Source: Polytrichum commune (lineage: Eukaryota > Streptophyta > Polytrichopsida > Polytrichales > Polytrichaceae). Taken from it: DNA of 64,000 nt. The notes below the pieces were generated by a model. It saw only the letters and a program-made list of their open reading frames with translations. It was not told the origin of the DNA and made no database searches. The stretch covers positions 28,844,144 to 28,908,143 of the forward strand of contig OX485809.1 in NCBI GenBank assembly GCA_950295325.1. The letters are read 5' to 3'. Of the stretch, positions 24,031-36,300 are shown one piece after another. The position numbers and the translations under genes are program-made. Each line of letters opens with the position of its first letter. The stretch's first letter is position 1.

Positions 24031-25049
24031 ATGTTTCAAGCCTTAATCGAAAGTTGTAGGGGATTGTGCGTCAAAGGAGATGTCTAGGGATGAGGAACTA
24101 GCTTGGGATGTGTTTATGCAAGGCTTGGACGTGACTAGCGGCGAACTAGTTAATGGAGCAAGGAAGGAGTGCGAAAATCCATTAACAGTGTATGCTAGGT
24201 TACAATGATGATCAACAAACTTCACCATTAGTGTCATCTCATGACACTTGGCATTCAAGTGTACTTACTAATATTGGCATGAGTATGTTCAATAATGTTA
24301 TGAGATGTATGCATATGTTACACAATGGGCTACAAGATGACTAGTGTACATAAATGACACTTGGCATTAGTATGCTCAAGAATATCATTCTTGCATACTA
24401 AATTATAAACACATAACACATGTTGTTAGTATGTTCAATAATATTTTCCCCTTGAATACTAAAACGCAAAACTATCGTCTCAAGTACCCCAATACGCTAT
24501 GCTAAATGTAACAATATAAATTATTTTTTACCTTCACATTTACTTATGTTAACTAATAATATCATATTGGCATTTAAGAAATGTGGCAGTTTGAGACCTC
24601 TAGGCATCTAGTTTAGGTCCTTTGCAAATAGTATACATGACACTAAATACCATAAATGATGTGATTCCATTATAGTCAAATTCTCTAAAACTTACATGCT
24701 ACAATATGATTAAATATGCTTTCACATTGGATAATGGTGGGGTCTTCCTCAATTTTTCTTGAGACTCTCAACCAACACCCTACATAAAATCAAATATTCA
24801 TCTCAAATTAAAACCACCCATTCAATTTTCTAGAAAACAATTAATGTGCCTAGGCCCACAATGGTTTATTAAAATTATTATTAAAATGATTATTAATTAA
24901 AAGTTCATGTATATATATATATATATAATTTAGGTGTATGTGTGGGTTGGAATTTAATGCCGTCCACATTAATTCTCATCACGAGAATTAATGTGGGCTC
25001 TAGATAATGAATGTGAACCGTAGTATGAGGACTATTTAGTGTACTTAGG

Positions 25050-25165
25050 ATTAGTTTCCATGTAGGTTGTTTGTTCATCATATTCTAGTGGAAATGTAGC
25101 ATGGTGGCATTTAACTTTACACTAGAATCTGGTGGGCAAGCAACCTACATAAAAACTAACCCTTA
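25050..25165. mobile_element. Short foldback MITE, copy 1
   Basis: The arms TTAGTTTCCATGTAGGTTG... and ...CAACCTACATAAAAACTAA enclose inverted CATATTCTAGTG / CACTAGAATCTGG segments. The same hairpin element recurs, better preserved, at 41318-41425. Confidence 0.7.
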
Positions 25166-25289
25166 GGATGGGAACTACACTACGTGGCATAGCCTCCATG
25201 TACAACAACAATTGCTCATTAGTGTCTTCCACTGATAGTTCAACTACATCAAGCACACAAGTTAGGAGTTGCTTACTTAACTTAACTTA

Positions 25290-25847
25290 AGGCCCTTCTC
25301 CACCCGGCGTACCAAATTAGCAAAGTTTTTCTGAAAAATTGAGTAATGGTCTCTTGGTTATGGTGAAGGCACCTTGGCTATTCTGGTACACCTACAAGAA
25401 CGTGCTCTAGAGATATTCGAGTAGGTATTAGTTAAGTAGTTAAATTCATTTATGTTCATTATTTTATCTACTAAGCAATGACATGTGGGATAGTTTTTGA
25501 AGCAAGGTCAAATGCCTTATCACTCATCTACTTTATCGTTGGTTTTTTTGTTAATGGAGCTCCTCACGCCCTTATAGCTAAAAGTAAGAGCAACTAATCA
25601 CAAGGGCCGGGTGCAACACTTTTAAAGGTCCTAAGTTCTTGCCTTATCTCTAGGTACCGATGGGAGGATCAGTGCTCAAGGCTTAAAACCTTTGTTTTTA
25701 AACCATGCCACGTCCTTTGCCAACTAGGCTCAAGACTAGATAGCATTGATGGTGTGAAGGCTGTGTTTTAAAATGAAATTTTAGGCCCAATGTGATTATG
25801 CTAAAGTCATGTGGGAAAGGGGCATTATTAACCTCATTTGCCAATTT
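25290..25847. mobile_element. PIF/Harbinger-like MITE, copy 2 (diverged)
   Basis: From about 25385 it follows copy 1 base for base with substitutions (CACCTACAAGAACGTGCTC, TTATCTACTAAGCAATGA, TAGGTACCGATGGGAGGATC). It ends in a decayed version of the terminal repeat (CATGTGGGAAAGGGGCAT). The ends are blurred, so it is older than copy 1. Confidence 0.75.
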
Positions 25848-25875
25848 GGTAATGGAGGGGAACAATATTAGAAAC

Positions 25876-26000
25876 GAGGGAAGCTATCTTATGAGCGATG
25901 AGCAGTGAGCGGTGAGTGGTGAGCAGTAACACATGAGCAATGAGCAGTAACATATGAGCAATGAGCAGTAACATATGAGCAATGAATCCAAATTTAGTAA
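25876..26000. repeat. Left terminal inverted repeat of the Mutator-like element
   Basis: It starts GAGGGAAGCTATCTTATGAG and runs into a tandem series of TGAGC(A/G)(A/G)TGAGCAGTAACAT units, three of them almost identical. The inner part is more repetitive than the right end. Confidence 0.75.
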
Positions 26001-26099
26001 AGACACACGGGTTTAGGGTTTACAACCAAAATTTTGACAAATTGATTGCATATTTTCAATTGTAAATTGCCAATATTTTAAATGAAACACAAGTGAAAG

Positions 26100-26355
26100 G
26101 GCCCTATTTCCATGGATCATTTAGAACACTTTCAATCCATTGCTGATTTTTATTATAATAATTAAAACCAATACATGTCATTTATTGACATCCTTATACA
26201 TGTAGCTACAACTAGCACTTGTACAACTACTCACATTCTACAACACCAGCAAATTCAAGTAGGTGCATAACCTCATTATACATATATGTCGGTGCCATAA
26301 TTGTGAGCCACTCAAACTGCTCACGGGTTGAATAAAGGCCCAGAATCTACAAAAG
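26100..26355 (-). pseudogene. Duplicate of the SWIM gene's last exon
   Basis: The minus strand reads APTYMYNEVMHLLEFAGVVE, then C, E and a stop, nearly the same as the end of the SWIM exon at 26803-27192 (APTYTYNEVMRLLELAGIIE). The untranslated sequence after the stop is duplicated too (TTTTTATTATAATAATT, CATGTCATTTATTGACAT at about 26150 and 26740). A short partial tandem duplication of the gene's 3' end explains it. The copies differ by about one base in seven, so the event is not recent. Confidence 0.7.
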
Positions 26356-26404
26356 AAAGAAAATTAGATATTAGAAATAGTGAATATGTAGGTAGCTACT
26401 AGGT

Positions 26405-26612
26405 TTTGAGACATCCGCCTGTGGATGTGAGTTGTGTAAGAGACTGGTATTAGGTCTGGATCAACCCGGGTTCGAATCCGGTTGGTTACATTGATTGGTG
26501 CTATCCCAAATTGAGCTAGTGATAAAGCAAGAATAATCTATAGGCGGATACCAAGAAGACGTTACTACGCGGATGTGCGTAGAATCTTCTTAATTATTTT
26601 TTATTTTTAGAA
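26405..26612 (+). mobile_element. tRNA-derived SINE-like element
   Basis: CCGCCTGTGGATGTGAGTTG resembles a tRNA-type A box region, and GGGTTCGAATCC (about 26469) is a textbook B box about 45 bases on. These are the two internal Pol III promoter elements. The unit ends in a T-rich tail (about 26600). It sits exactly between the two duplicated 3' ends of the SWIM gene. It cannot fold as a real tRNA: no acceptor stem closes and the downstream half is unrelated. Confidence 0.7.
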
Positions 26613-26802
26613 ACGTGTTATTATTTATCCGTGTGAATCAATCAAACCACACATGGTTGGGTCGCAGTCTAAATAAAAATGAAGTTACTGAATCATTTGA
26701 AATACTTTCAGTCCACTGCTAATTTTTATTATAATAATCCAAACCAAAACATGTCATTTATTGACATTCAAATATATGTTGCTTAATAGAACACTTGCAA
26801 TA

Positions 26803-27240
26803 CTATTCACATTCTATAATACCAGCAAGTTCAAGTAGTCGCATGACCTCATTATAGGTATATGTAGGTGCATGAATGAACTTGTCAATCTCGTAATTCA
26901 CCTTGCACAAAAATCTAAACACATAATAAAGATGTTTACAATACACCCATTTTCCTTTCTTTCCCAATGCATGAGAGGACATTTTCGTGAAATCTGGACA
27001 TGTGCAATGCGGGATATCGCCAATTGTGATATGGTAGGTGATATCCTGCTTGGAGACAATGTTGATTATCACTCCAAAGCCCGGATATGGAATGGCAGTG
27101 ACCCCAACCACATAGTAACCTTCCATGAGTCCGGCGCTCTCCCATTTGTTTTTGTGATCCGCCAGAGGTGCTGTTGGATTACTGTGATGCACATTTTTTG
27201 GCGTAGAACACGCAATTCTGGCTTGAGGTACATATTAGTG
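26803..27240 (-). CDS. SWIM zinc-finger C-terminal exon of the MULE transposase
   Basis: The open frame contains DIPHCTCPDF...KGKWVYCKHLYYVF, a C-x-C-x(n)-C-x-H SWIM finger of the kind found at the C terminus of Mutator-like transposases and FAR1/FHY3 relatives. It follows a beta-rich segment (GYYVVGVTAIPYPGFGVIIN) and ends in a helix with a stop at 26803. SWIM fingers bind DNA or mediate protein contacts. The exon lies 2.2 kb downstream of the catalytic part of the same-strand transposase gene. Joining to it is likely but not proven, because the intervening 27.3-29.5 kb has no recognised coding sequence. The 5' edge of the exon is uncertain. Confidence 0.75.
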
Positions 27241-27299
27241 GACAAATTACGCTCAAGACTAGAAAAGTAGTGAAGTAGTAGTGAATTAGTCACTTAGAA

Positions 27300-29480
27300 A
27301 AGGAAAGTAGCTTAGGAGATGTGAATATGTGTGACTGAGCAAAATAGATCCCATCAGACAATGAACATGTGACTATTAGGATGTACATTTCAGAATCCAA
27401 GTTACCATCAGTCACAACTTTTGGATAGGATGAGTAGGGGAAGAAGGAAGAAGACGGAGAGCATAATTTTCTAGCTTCCTCTCGTGAAGAGAGTATTCGT
27501 TTTCAAAGTTTTCCTTGTCTTCTGAACTTAACCGGATGTGAAATCCGCAATACTGTTGTAAATCGAATTTTGAAATATATTAAGTGGCATACTCAAACTA
27601 TGTCCTATCTTCCGAAATTGAGTTTGAATGGAGAATGTTAATCTGTTGAGCACCCTCGTGAAGAGAGTCAGTGGAATTGAGATGTTTTGACTGATTGTTG
27701 TGAATGAGTGTGAAATCCGTAGTTGTCTCGTGAATTCTGTGTGGAGATAAAAGAAGCTGAGCCTCAAATTCCCATCTTTTGATAAATGTGATAGCACCTG
27801 TTGTAATCATGTGTACTGTGAGTGATGAAGAATATGATTCGGGAGAGTGAATCTCATGCAGTCATAAGAGATTTATAAATGGAGTAAAGTTCTAAGTAAG
27901 TGAAGAGTAAATTGTGTAGAAGTGGAATGAGATATTCTCAGGAAGAAATAACTTCTAATTGTCGTGAAGACAGAATGAAGCAAAAATGTCTTTGATAGTA
28001 TTTTAAGGTTCCAATTCTTGAAGAATGAAACCTGTCGATCAAGTGGTCGGGTGAGAAACCTGAGAACTCCCTGTGGAATCCATAGAAGTCTGGAAGTACC
28101 AAAGTCTCACTGAAGTGATAATCTTCTACGGATACTTGGATTGAGTCGAGCCCGTCTCTAAAAGTTGAATTATCTGGAACTGTGGTGAAGGTTTCGGAAG
28201 TTTATGTCATGCCCTGGTTGGCAAATATGAATGGCAATGATAAATTTGAGGATGGTATTCCGAGTGCAAGTCCCCCTAAGGAATCCAATGAACTGAATCT
28301 GGATTCGTTAACAAACTTTGTGTAAGTGTCTTGAGTATGCTTGCAAAAGGAAGTGCTTGATTACTTTGACGTGAGAAGGTGCTCAAATGGCACAGAATAA
28401 CTTTCATACTTGTAAGAAATCTCCACCAGAAACTTGAGAGACAAATATGAGTAAGTCTGGAATGACTTACTTTAATAAAGTATCATTGTAATTATGGAAG
28501 CTCCCCGAGGAGTCAATTGGGAATTACTGATTCAATGAATAAACTCAAGCGATTTATTTATCTTTCCGCGAGCAGGAAAGACATCGACGAAGATCAAGTA
28601 GAGATACCTGGTGAGAATCGGTGAGAAGAACTCCAGAAGAGTTCTATTTAGCGAAGGATTTCTAATTAAATTGGTCGCAGAAGCTGTGCTAGCTAGCAGA
28701 CAAATCTCCTTAAAGATTCACAAGAACCCTTGAGAAAAGGGGAGAAAAAACTCTCTCGAGAAAATCTGTAAACTGTGAGATGAGATGTCAGATCTCGTGA
28801 AGACAGAAATCTATCTCCTCGGTGGGTTGCGTGCACTATGTCGGAATCTGTACCTGAACCGACTTGCGCACGAGAAAGAGTGAAGAATTGCGGAAGGAAG
28901 AGGAAAACAACCAGCCAGTGAAAAGGAGTTCGACGCGAGAAGGGAGCAGCGAAAGCAAGGTGCCTTTATCCCATATCGGTTGGACGAACCCGTAGAGGTA
29001 AGTATATAACCTATCCTCTCTCCTTCGCTGGTGTGACTAGACGATTCTCTATGACACTAAGACTGTTACTCGCTACTGGTTACTAGTTGCTTGAGACTGT
29101 TACTAGACGTTTCTCTGGACACTGGTGACTAGACTGTTACTTGGAACTGGGAACTAGACTGTGAATTTTCTGACCCGATTCGATTCGGACGTTTGTCGCT
29201 TAGTTCCCGTTACTGGTTACTAGACTTTTAGAAAAATTCCTAAGTACAAAATATGAGAGTTAATTTTATATAGTCTCACCATGTCATTATAGTATAATTG
29301 TGAGGTGAGAAAATGACAGTATAAGTCCAATGAACTCTTATTCTTAATGATAATATTGTGACAAATACACTTCATAAGTCTTTAGAACTGTCAACTGACC
29401 TTATTGTGACAAACTCAAACTACATCTGACACTTATTTAGTCTTCCCTGGGTGTTTTTTAAGATTAAACCCCGGTTGAAA
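27300..29480. other. Non-coding 2.2-kb interval with a USE-TATA pair
   Basis: No reading frame looks like protein. It may be a large intron of the transposase gene. It contains ATCCCATATCG (28968-28978), close to the plant snRNA upstream sequence element RTCCCACATCG, and TATATAA (29003-29009), 24 bases downstream. Degenerate repeats of GACTGTTACT / GGTTACTAGACT follow to about 29230. The same USE-like word is also common in plant LTRs, so a decayed LTR is an alternative. Confidence 0.35.
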
Positions 29481-29483
29481 AAG

Positions 29484-32400
29484 CTAACTACAATTACGAC
29501 GCACTGTATTCCCAAATCTAAATGTAGGGTGGGCGTCTGGGTTTGGTGGCATAGAAAAATGCGAGCGAAGAATGGGAAAAGTTGCGATTGTTGAAAGCCT
29601 ACGACGAGGAGACAATGCCTCCCTTTGCTGTAGTTGAAATCCAGCATCTTCAAGTGCCAAAACCTCCTCTCTCGATAGATTGGTACCTATCTTCACTGGC
29701 CACGTGTTGGGTACTGTAGGCCAATCCAACACATATTTATTCTTACTACCACTCACACAACGTTTGATGTCATCAGGACAAAACCAAAATTCATACTCCA
29801 TATTGTTGGGAGAGCGAAATTCCTTCCTGAGCCCTTTGTATATTGGAGCAGGTGTGCCATGTTTCCCAGTCCTGACTTTGGCATTGCACATAGTCCCTAT
29901 AATGGCCTACAGTGCCCAACAACGTTTGGTTGAGTTGGGTGGCAATCTTGCAATGTGCCACTTAGAAGCAAGACAATCAGTCTCTAACACGGATGTAGTA
30001 TAAGCCACACCATTAATTGCAGAACTCAACGATTCCTCTATGCATTGACGAGTTGCTCGGGTGTTGGGACGAGGAATGGAATAGTTCACTTTGTTGGGTC
30101 GATAAGAGTCACAATCAACACCCGGTGGTAGGTTGAGTTTGCGTTTGGTGGAACCAAAGAGCTCTGACCCTTCCAATGCACAATGTCTCGTGTTGACATC
30201 TTCTACCCCTGGATAAGACTTCATGGCATCGGCCAACATTTTTGGATCTCCACACCTGGCAGCCGCTTTGAGTTTCAAGGATGCCGAATCAGGACCTTTA
30301 CCATCAGACCCCCCTTTCAACCATGTCCGGTAATTTGCAATTTGCATGAAGCCACAAATCATGTCGTCCACTGTAGCTTCATATAAACAAGTCATCTTGT
30401 TGCCGGACTGTTGGAGCCATTTGTTATGTACAGTCTCTGCAAGGTTGCATGTTGGCATTTCCGCACGTTCTTCTATTGTCATATCCTATGAACAACATAC
30501 AAATATGAGGATAAGAAAAATAGAAGATATATATGACAGTGGAAGAAAAATGAATGACATTGAAGAATAAAATTTGATATGTACTTACAAATAGCATATG
30601 ACCACCCCATTGTCTGTAACGAAAGTGCCAAAAACCCAACCACTCTGAAAGGCCAAGGATGCCTTCTTCTGAGGCAGCTCCGGATGACAGCCACCAAGAA
30701 CGAATTACATGATACTTAGTCTCAGCGTCGTCCATCGTTTTTGCGTCTTTGTAATCCTTGCATATTTGCTTGTGTTGAAACTGCAAGGATGGTTTGATAT
30801 ACTTTTGGGTCACCTTATCCAAGCTCGCAGACCAATGGAAAAGACATGTACGCTCACGTGCAACCATGGGTAGACTTGGATCACCATCCCCGTAAATCGC
30901 CCTCACCGCATTCCAATTAGCTTGAGCACTATCAGCCATAAACCCTTTGAAGTTTACGTTTGGTACACAATTTTTTGCCATGACAGTATTCAAATTTTCC
31001 CAAAAGAAAATTTATGCTGCACCATCTTCAGATTGCATGTCACAACACGCAATAGTCAACACTTTACAGTATCGACTGTCGTACACATGGCAAGCCATGG
31101 TCGTCCAGTCCTTCAAACGTTTGACATGGTCAAACATAATCCATGAATTCTCCATGTCCCCACCGACTTGCATCCTCTTCACAAGCTCCACACCACTACC
31201 TGGAAGGTCTACAGACATCTTGAAAACAAACACTTTGTCCTTTGACTGCCCTGGAAACCGACTACCATGGACGAACTTGAAAGCAGAGTGGTTTTTGAGT
31301 GCCATAATACTATCCATAGTTCCCATTCCACTACGCAAAAAACGCTTTGATCCGGATACAAAGTTACGACAATTCGGAGACGCAAGAGTGCTGAATTTTT
31401 CCATGACGACCTCTAGGGATGAACCAACCAAGTGATGGCCTTTGACATTTGCATGAGATTTGAGAAGGTAATCGGCCAATAATTGTTTGCTTGCTGCCAT
31501 AACTATGGCTGAATTTTTAGCTGTGGGTGTTTTCAATACTTCATTTGCAACGCACTGGTATGCCATGTCCAATGATTCACGGCATGTGCCATTGGCCACA
31601 GGGTGATCATGTACACCAATATGAATACAACCCTGGACATTCCAACAGATGTGGAGTGGATGTATATGATTCGAGCATGACATAAAGCAATGCACACAGG
31701 TGTGGAACGACATACCTTACACTCGACAATGGACCTAGTAGGAGGAACATTATCCACAGCAAATGGGAGAGGAGTTGAACCGGCCCATTCAGTATTGTTC
31801 CGGAGGCCCCATTGCGATTCATGTAATCACAGTAGTCATTAGGACATTGGAGATGACTAGCACATGTAGAGCGCCGGAAGGACAATCCAAAATCATTTTG
31901 GATATTGGTGGTTTTGGTGGTGCACCAAGGGTGACCGTCGCACATCTTGTCTATGCCGTCCATTGAGCGGCCATACGTACTTGGAGCTTTAAGTGCCACA
32001 GGAGATAAGAAAAACAAAACATCACCATTAAAAGAAGATGGTAAGTACTTGACATCATGAACATCTATACTATCAAAATCAATGGATGCGAGATCTGACT
32101 TTGATCTTTTTCTAGACTTTGTAAGCTTCAAAGCATCAACGATAGTCAATCCTATAAATGAAGGTGAAGGGTGTAGTGGAGGACGTTGAGAAGGTGAGAG
32201 CTGGGGAACCAAATTCTTGTACATAGGACCGCATGGAGATTTGGCTACATATATAGGAAGCTGTGAAGAAGTGAAATGAAGACTTTTAAATGGAAACGGC
32301 GATGTGTTTGAAAGATCAACAGATGCAGAAATGTCATCTTCCGAATCTGATAGCACAAACACACGGTCATCAGTGGGTTCAAATTTAACATGTGCGATAT

Positions 32401-32722
32401 AGGGAATTTGAACGGTGGATGTACCGGATTCGTTTGTCAAAATGACAGTTGAAGCTTGCATCTGAGATTCAGAAAGACCTATTACCCTAAATGAACCAGG
32501 TCCTAAGATCCACATAAAACCAACCTCGGTTCTGTTTTTTTGAACCAAAACCGTCTCATACACCTCTCTATCTGCAGAATACATCTCCTGCTCTAAATAC
32601 ATGGTTCATATCTGGAGGTTGAATCTCAGACTAAGCAAATCCTCTGAGACATTGACATGACCATTATCTTGAAGTGGCAAAATTAAGGGAACAAAAGATC
32701 CGTGAGCTCTAATGGTAGCCAT
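29484..32722 (-). pseudogene. Mutator-like (MULE) transposase, catalytic part
   Basis: The frame starts at ATG 32722 (MATIRAHGSFVPL). An N-terminal region of low complexity is followed by a cysteine/histidine-rich zinc-binding segment (CDGHPWC...CPNDYC and ECKVCRSTPVC), then the catalytic core. The three acidic residues expected of a MULE DDE transposase are visible: VYDS (about 31079), FMADSAQANW (about 30932) and NLAETVHNKW (about 30436). Exon 1 ends at TTT|GTAAGT (30589) and exon 2 begins GAT ATG at 30485, in phase. Three in-frame stops (about 32607, 31013, 29908) and two frame changes (near 31.80 and 31.63 kb) break it. The C terminus at 29484 is basic (PRRRLS). It is divergent from the methyltransferase gene. 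Confidence 0.8.
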
Positions 32723-33361
32723 GGAGAAGAAGGAATAAATGAACAACACATGACAATAATCTTAGATCAACATCGCTTTTGTATTGAATGATGGAGAATA
32801 TAATAATGGATGTAAATTAAAAGAGGTGATACCATAGCATCCAATAATACAAAAGGAGACAGATCATAATAGTAGACAAAGAATATTTGCAAGGAAGGCA
32901 TAGAATCCTAAACCAAATCCTAAAAAATATCTCCTTTAGAAACTAAGCCATAGGAAACTTGAACCCACAAAGGAGTTGTGTAATATAAGATTATCACATG
33001 GGAGAAATGCGGGCACGGATATCATGGAGAAAACGGCGTCAAATAATAAACAAGTTGGCAGAGTTTTAAAATACGACTGTGTAGGCTGGATGTAGATGCA
33101 GGAACAATTAAAATTGGCCAGCAAAGTAAATGATTGGCCATTATAAATAGAACAAAGTCAATGTGGTAGGTTGGGATATCAGAGAAATTTGGCGGATATA
33201 ATAAAAATAGAAGCAGAGTGAAAGACGCGTTAAAACAACTTGAACATTGGACGCCAATTGCAACACTGATGATCGTAATGTACGTCAGGCTTAAGTGAGC
33301 TCTAAACACTAAACAAATGTATGAAAGTGGAGTGGTAGAAGATATATCATAGACAACAATA
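32723..33361. promoter_or_regulatory. Shared divergent promoter region of the Mutator-like element
   Basis: This 640-bp gap separates the start codons of the transposase and the candidate first exon of the ParB-methyltransferase gene. No box is distinctive enough to name. The arrangement predicts co-regulation of the two genes; that is inference from geometry. Confidence 0.35.
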
Positions 33362-36300
33362 ATGGTGGAACATGTAGAGAGAACACTAGTGAGGCGGAAG
33401 AGAAGGCATAGGAAGGCGGAGGACGATGAAGGTGCAAAGAGCAAAGAGCATGCAGACGATGGTATTTCGGAGACGGAAATGAAGACAAGTTCACAAAACA
33501 GAACAAACAAAAGGTAAGTCAACTTCTGAAATTGTTTTATTTGAAATTATTTTACTATATATTCTTTAACAAGATGTTGTTTGTTTATCTTGTTCGAAAT
33601 ATTCATATGGTTGATTGTATAATTTTTATTTGTATTATATTATGTATGTATTTAGTTGGATTATGATGGGTATTAACACATCTATGTTGTCATGTGCTAG
33701 TAATGTGACGTTAGCGATTTTTTTTTTAAGAACCAAAATTTCTAGCAAGTCCATCACTTTCACGAAGCCTCCCTATCTATGCTGAGACCGTGGTTTCTAT
33801 TTGGAGTTCATAAATTTAGTGGCCGAATCATGATTAACATTCATGAAATGCATGTTGTTGAGAGTAACAATGTAGTGCAGAGGGTAGCTGAATGCGTTTA
33901 AATGTAAAAGAACGTCATTTATTCATGTTAACAGTGGTTACTCCAGTGAAGGGTAGGAAAAAAAATAGGCAAAAAAGTAGCTTTCGTTTTTCAAGTAAGA
34001 GACAATTGTCAAGGGCTAGAATGAATAGACGTATTCCTCGAATGAAAGGAGTGGACCTATCAGGTACAACAAGAAATTTGACGTACGAAGATATTATGGC
34101 ATGCGAAATGATAACGGAAGATGTCTTCGAACACCAAACTCCTACATGTGAAGCTCAACCACATATCGTCTCTGAATGCAATGAAGAAGATGAAGATGAG
34201 GAAGATTATGATAAAGGCATCGACGAAGAGCAAGCCATACAATACAAAAAAAAAGAACAATCTTCTGAGGCGGAGTTGGAGGTAAGTTGTACGAACGAAA
34301 TGATAAGAGAAGAAATTTAAAATGAAAATAAATTTAGAGGTATATAATGTATACTATATTGTACACACCGAAAATACGATTCCAATGGTATATAGCATGA
34401 ACAAAATAATTTTGTTTTGCATGTTTTAGAGCCAAAAAACAATTAGAACATCTTAGATTCTTCTAAAATCTTCAAAACATGAAGATTTTACGCAGGAAAT
34501 CTAACCATATTAGTTTTAGTAGACTTTGACGATTTATGTAAAATTAATATTATCTCCAATAATTCTGAAAAAAAAAATGGACTGAATGGCAAGGCTTTAA
34601 TCTATGCACTAAATTTTTTGTGAAAATAAATTAGGATATTTCAAAAAGTTCTAGCAAAGATTCCATAGACTGAAATCTACCAAATTTTTACTTGTTTTTT
34701 AGAGTCCGACTTACCCTAATCTCTTGAAGCCATACTCTTCGTAATGTTTTCAGACATCCTCTTTCGAAGTGCGGCGGCAACAACATACGCAAGAAGCAAG
34801 AGCGTGCACCATGGAGGATGCAGATGCGGGTACAAGTTCCAGGCGGCGACGTGGGCGTATAGACAAAACGAGCAAGAGCGACAAAGAAGCTGCAACTCCG
34901 GAAAACAACTCAAATGAAGGTGTGTTTCTCTTCCAAATGGGTAGCCGTTAACGGCCACCCTTTTTATGATGCCCACTTCTGTGTTGTAGTCTGTTTCATC
35001 TAAAACTGTGGCCGTTAACGGCCACCCTTTGTTGCATCTTATATTTCTGAGTATATGTGTTTCTTTCTTCAAATATACACACATTTCCTTAAAATTTTTG
35101 TCCTTAAAATTTCAGACTCTTCTCCATATGTGTTTTTTTATTCATGTATGCACTCATTTGCTTCATTTTGTTTTCCTCCAACGAGGGTGGCCGTCTAACG
35201 GCCACCCTTATTCATATTTCACATTTTTTTTCATAAGTGTTTCTTTCTACATGTATACACCCATTTCTCTCATTTTCTGTCCTTCAACAAGGGTGGCCGT
35301 TAACGGCCACCTTTATTCACATTTCGGATTTTTGTTCATAAGGGTTTCTTTCTACATGTATACACCCATTTCTCTCATTTTCTGTCCTTCAATAAGGGTG
35401 GCCGCTAACGGCCATCCTTATTCACATTTCAAGTTTTTTTTCATAAGGGTTTCTTTCTACATGTATACACCCATTTCTCTCATTTTTTGTCCTTCAACAA
35501 GGGTGGCCGTTCCTTATTCATATTTCAAATTTTGTTTCTACATGTATACATGCATATGTTTATGCATTCATTTCCTTCATTTTTTTTTTCCAAGAAGAGT
35601 GGCCGTTAATGGCCACCCTTATTCAAAATTCAGACTTTTTGGGAATATGTGATTTTCTCTCTTTATGTATACTCTCACTTTCCTTAATGTTTTTTCATTT
35701 TGTTTTAGTTTGCATATGTGATTTCTTTCATGTGTGTATATATTTTTTGATTTATTTTTGTTTTTCATATGGGTGATATGTTTTGTGCTTTAGATTTGGA
35801 AGTTGTACCTCTTTCTGAAGATCAATTGAAGATTCAATTACATGCATTTTTTAAGAAAGAAACTGTCAACACATCTTCCCGTCTTGAACGGTTGAGGTAT
35901 CAACCAAGGGCAAAATCAAAACTCAACATTCCACTATGTCGAATGATTGTATTACATGTTGTAAGGCCTTTTTTTAAAAATGACGTTATGAACCTGGCTG
36001 CACATGTTGTTGTTTGTGGTTATATAGAGGGCAATGGGGTTTTTTATGTAGCCTTGGAAAACAATGAGGGGAAAACAATAGATGTTACCGATAGTATCAT
36101 TGAATCTTGGACTGAGAATTGGGTGCGGGCTAATGATGCCTTTTAAAAAATATTGCAAGCTGATGAAGACCTCAAAGTTTTCTCTGGCAAAATGTTCATG
36201 GTGTGGGACGGAAATCACCGTTTGCAAGCATGGTTGCCCATTATTAATCGAGATCACACACATGATCCGGTTTGGCATTATGTTGTTGAAAGTATTATTT

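Noticed and set aside
24960-25000. Short hairpin TTAATTCTC/GAGAATTAA as a microRNA precursor
   Set aside because: The stem is only about 10 bp with a tiny loop; too short for a plant miRNA precursor.
26405-26612. Possible tRNA gene
   Set aside because: The B box is good, but there is no acceptor stem or full cloverleaf and the 3' half is unrelated to tRNA; SINE fits better.
33022-33522. 166-codon minus-strand hydrophobic frame
   Set aside because: It overlaps the candidate first exon of the methyltransferase gene and the divergent promoter; its residues mirror purine-rich plus-strand DNA.
34940-35620. CRISPR-like array (regularly spaced palindromic repeats)
   Set aside because: The spacers are not unique but are themselves repeated; this is a tandem satellite in a plant intron.
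35008-35652. Long plus-strand frame rich in Phe/Ile/Ser
   Set aside because: It simply translates the 105-bp tandem repeats in an intron; the same phrase recurs with the DNA period and splice sites exclude it.
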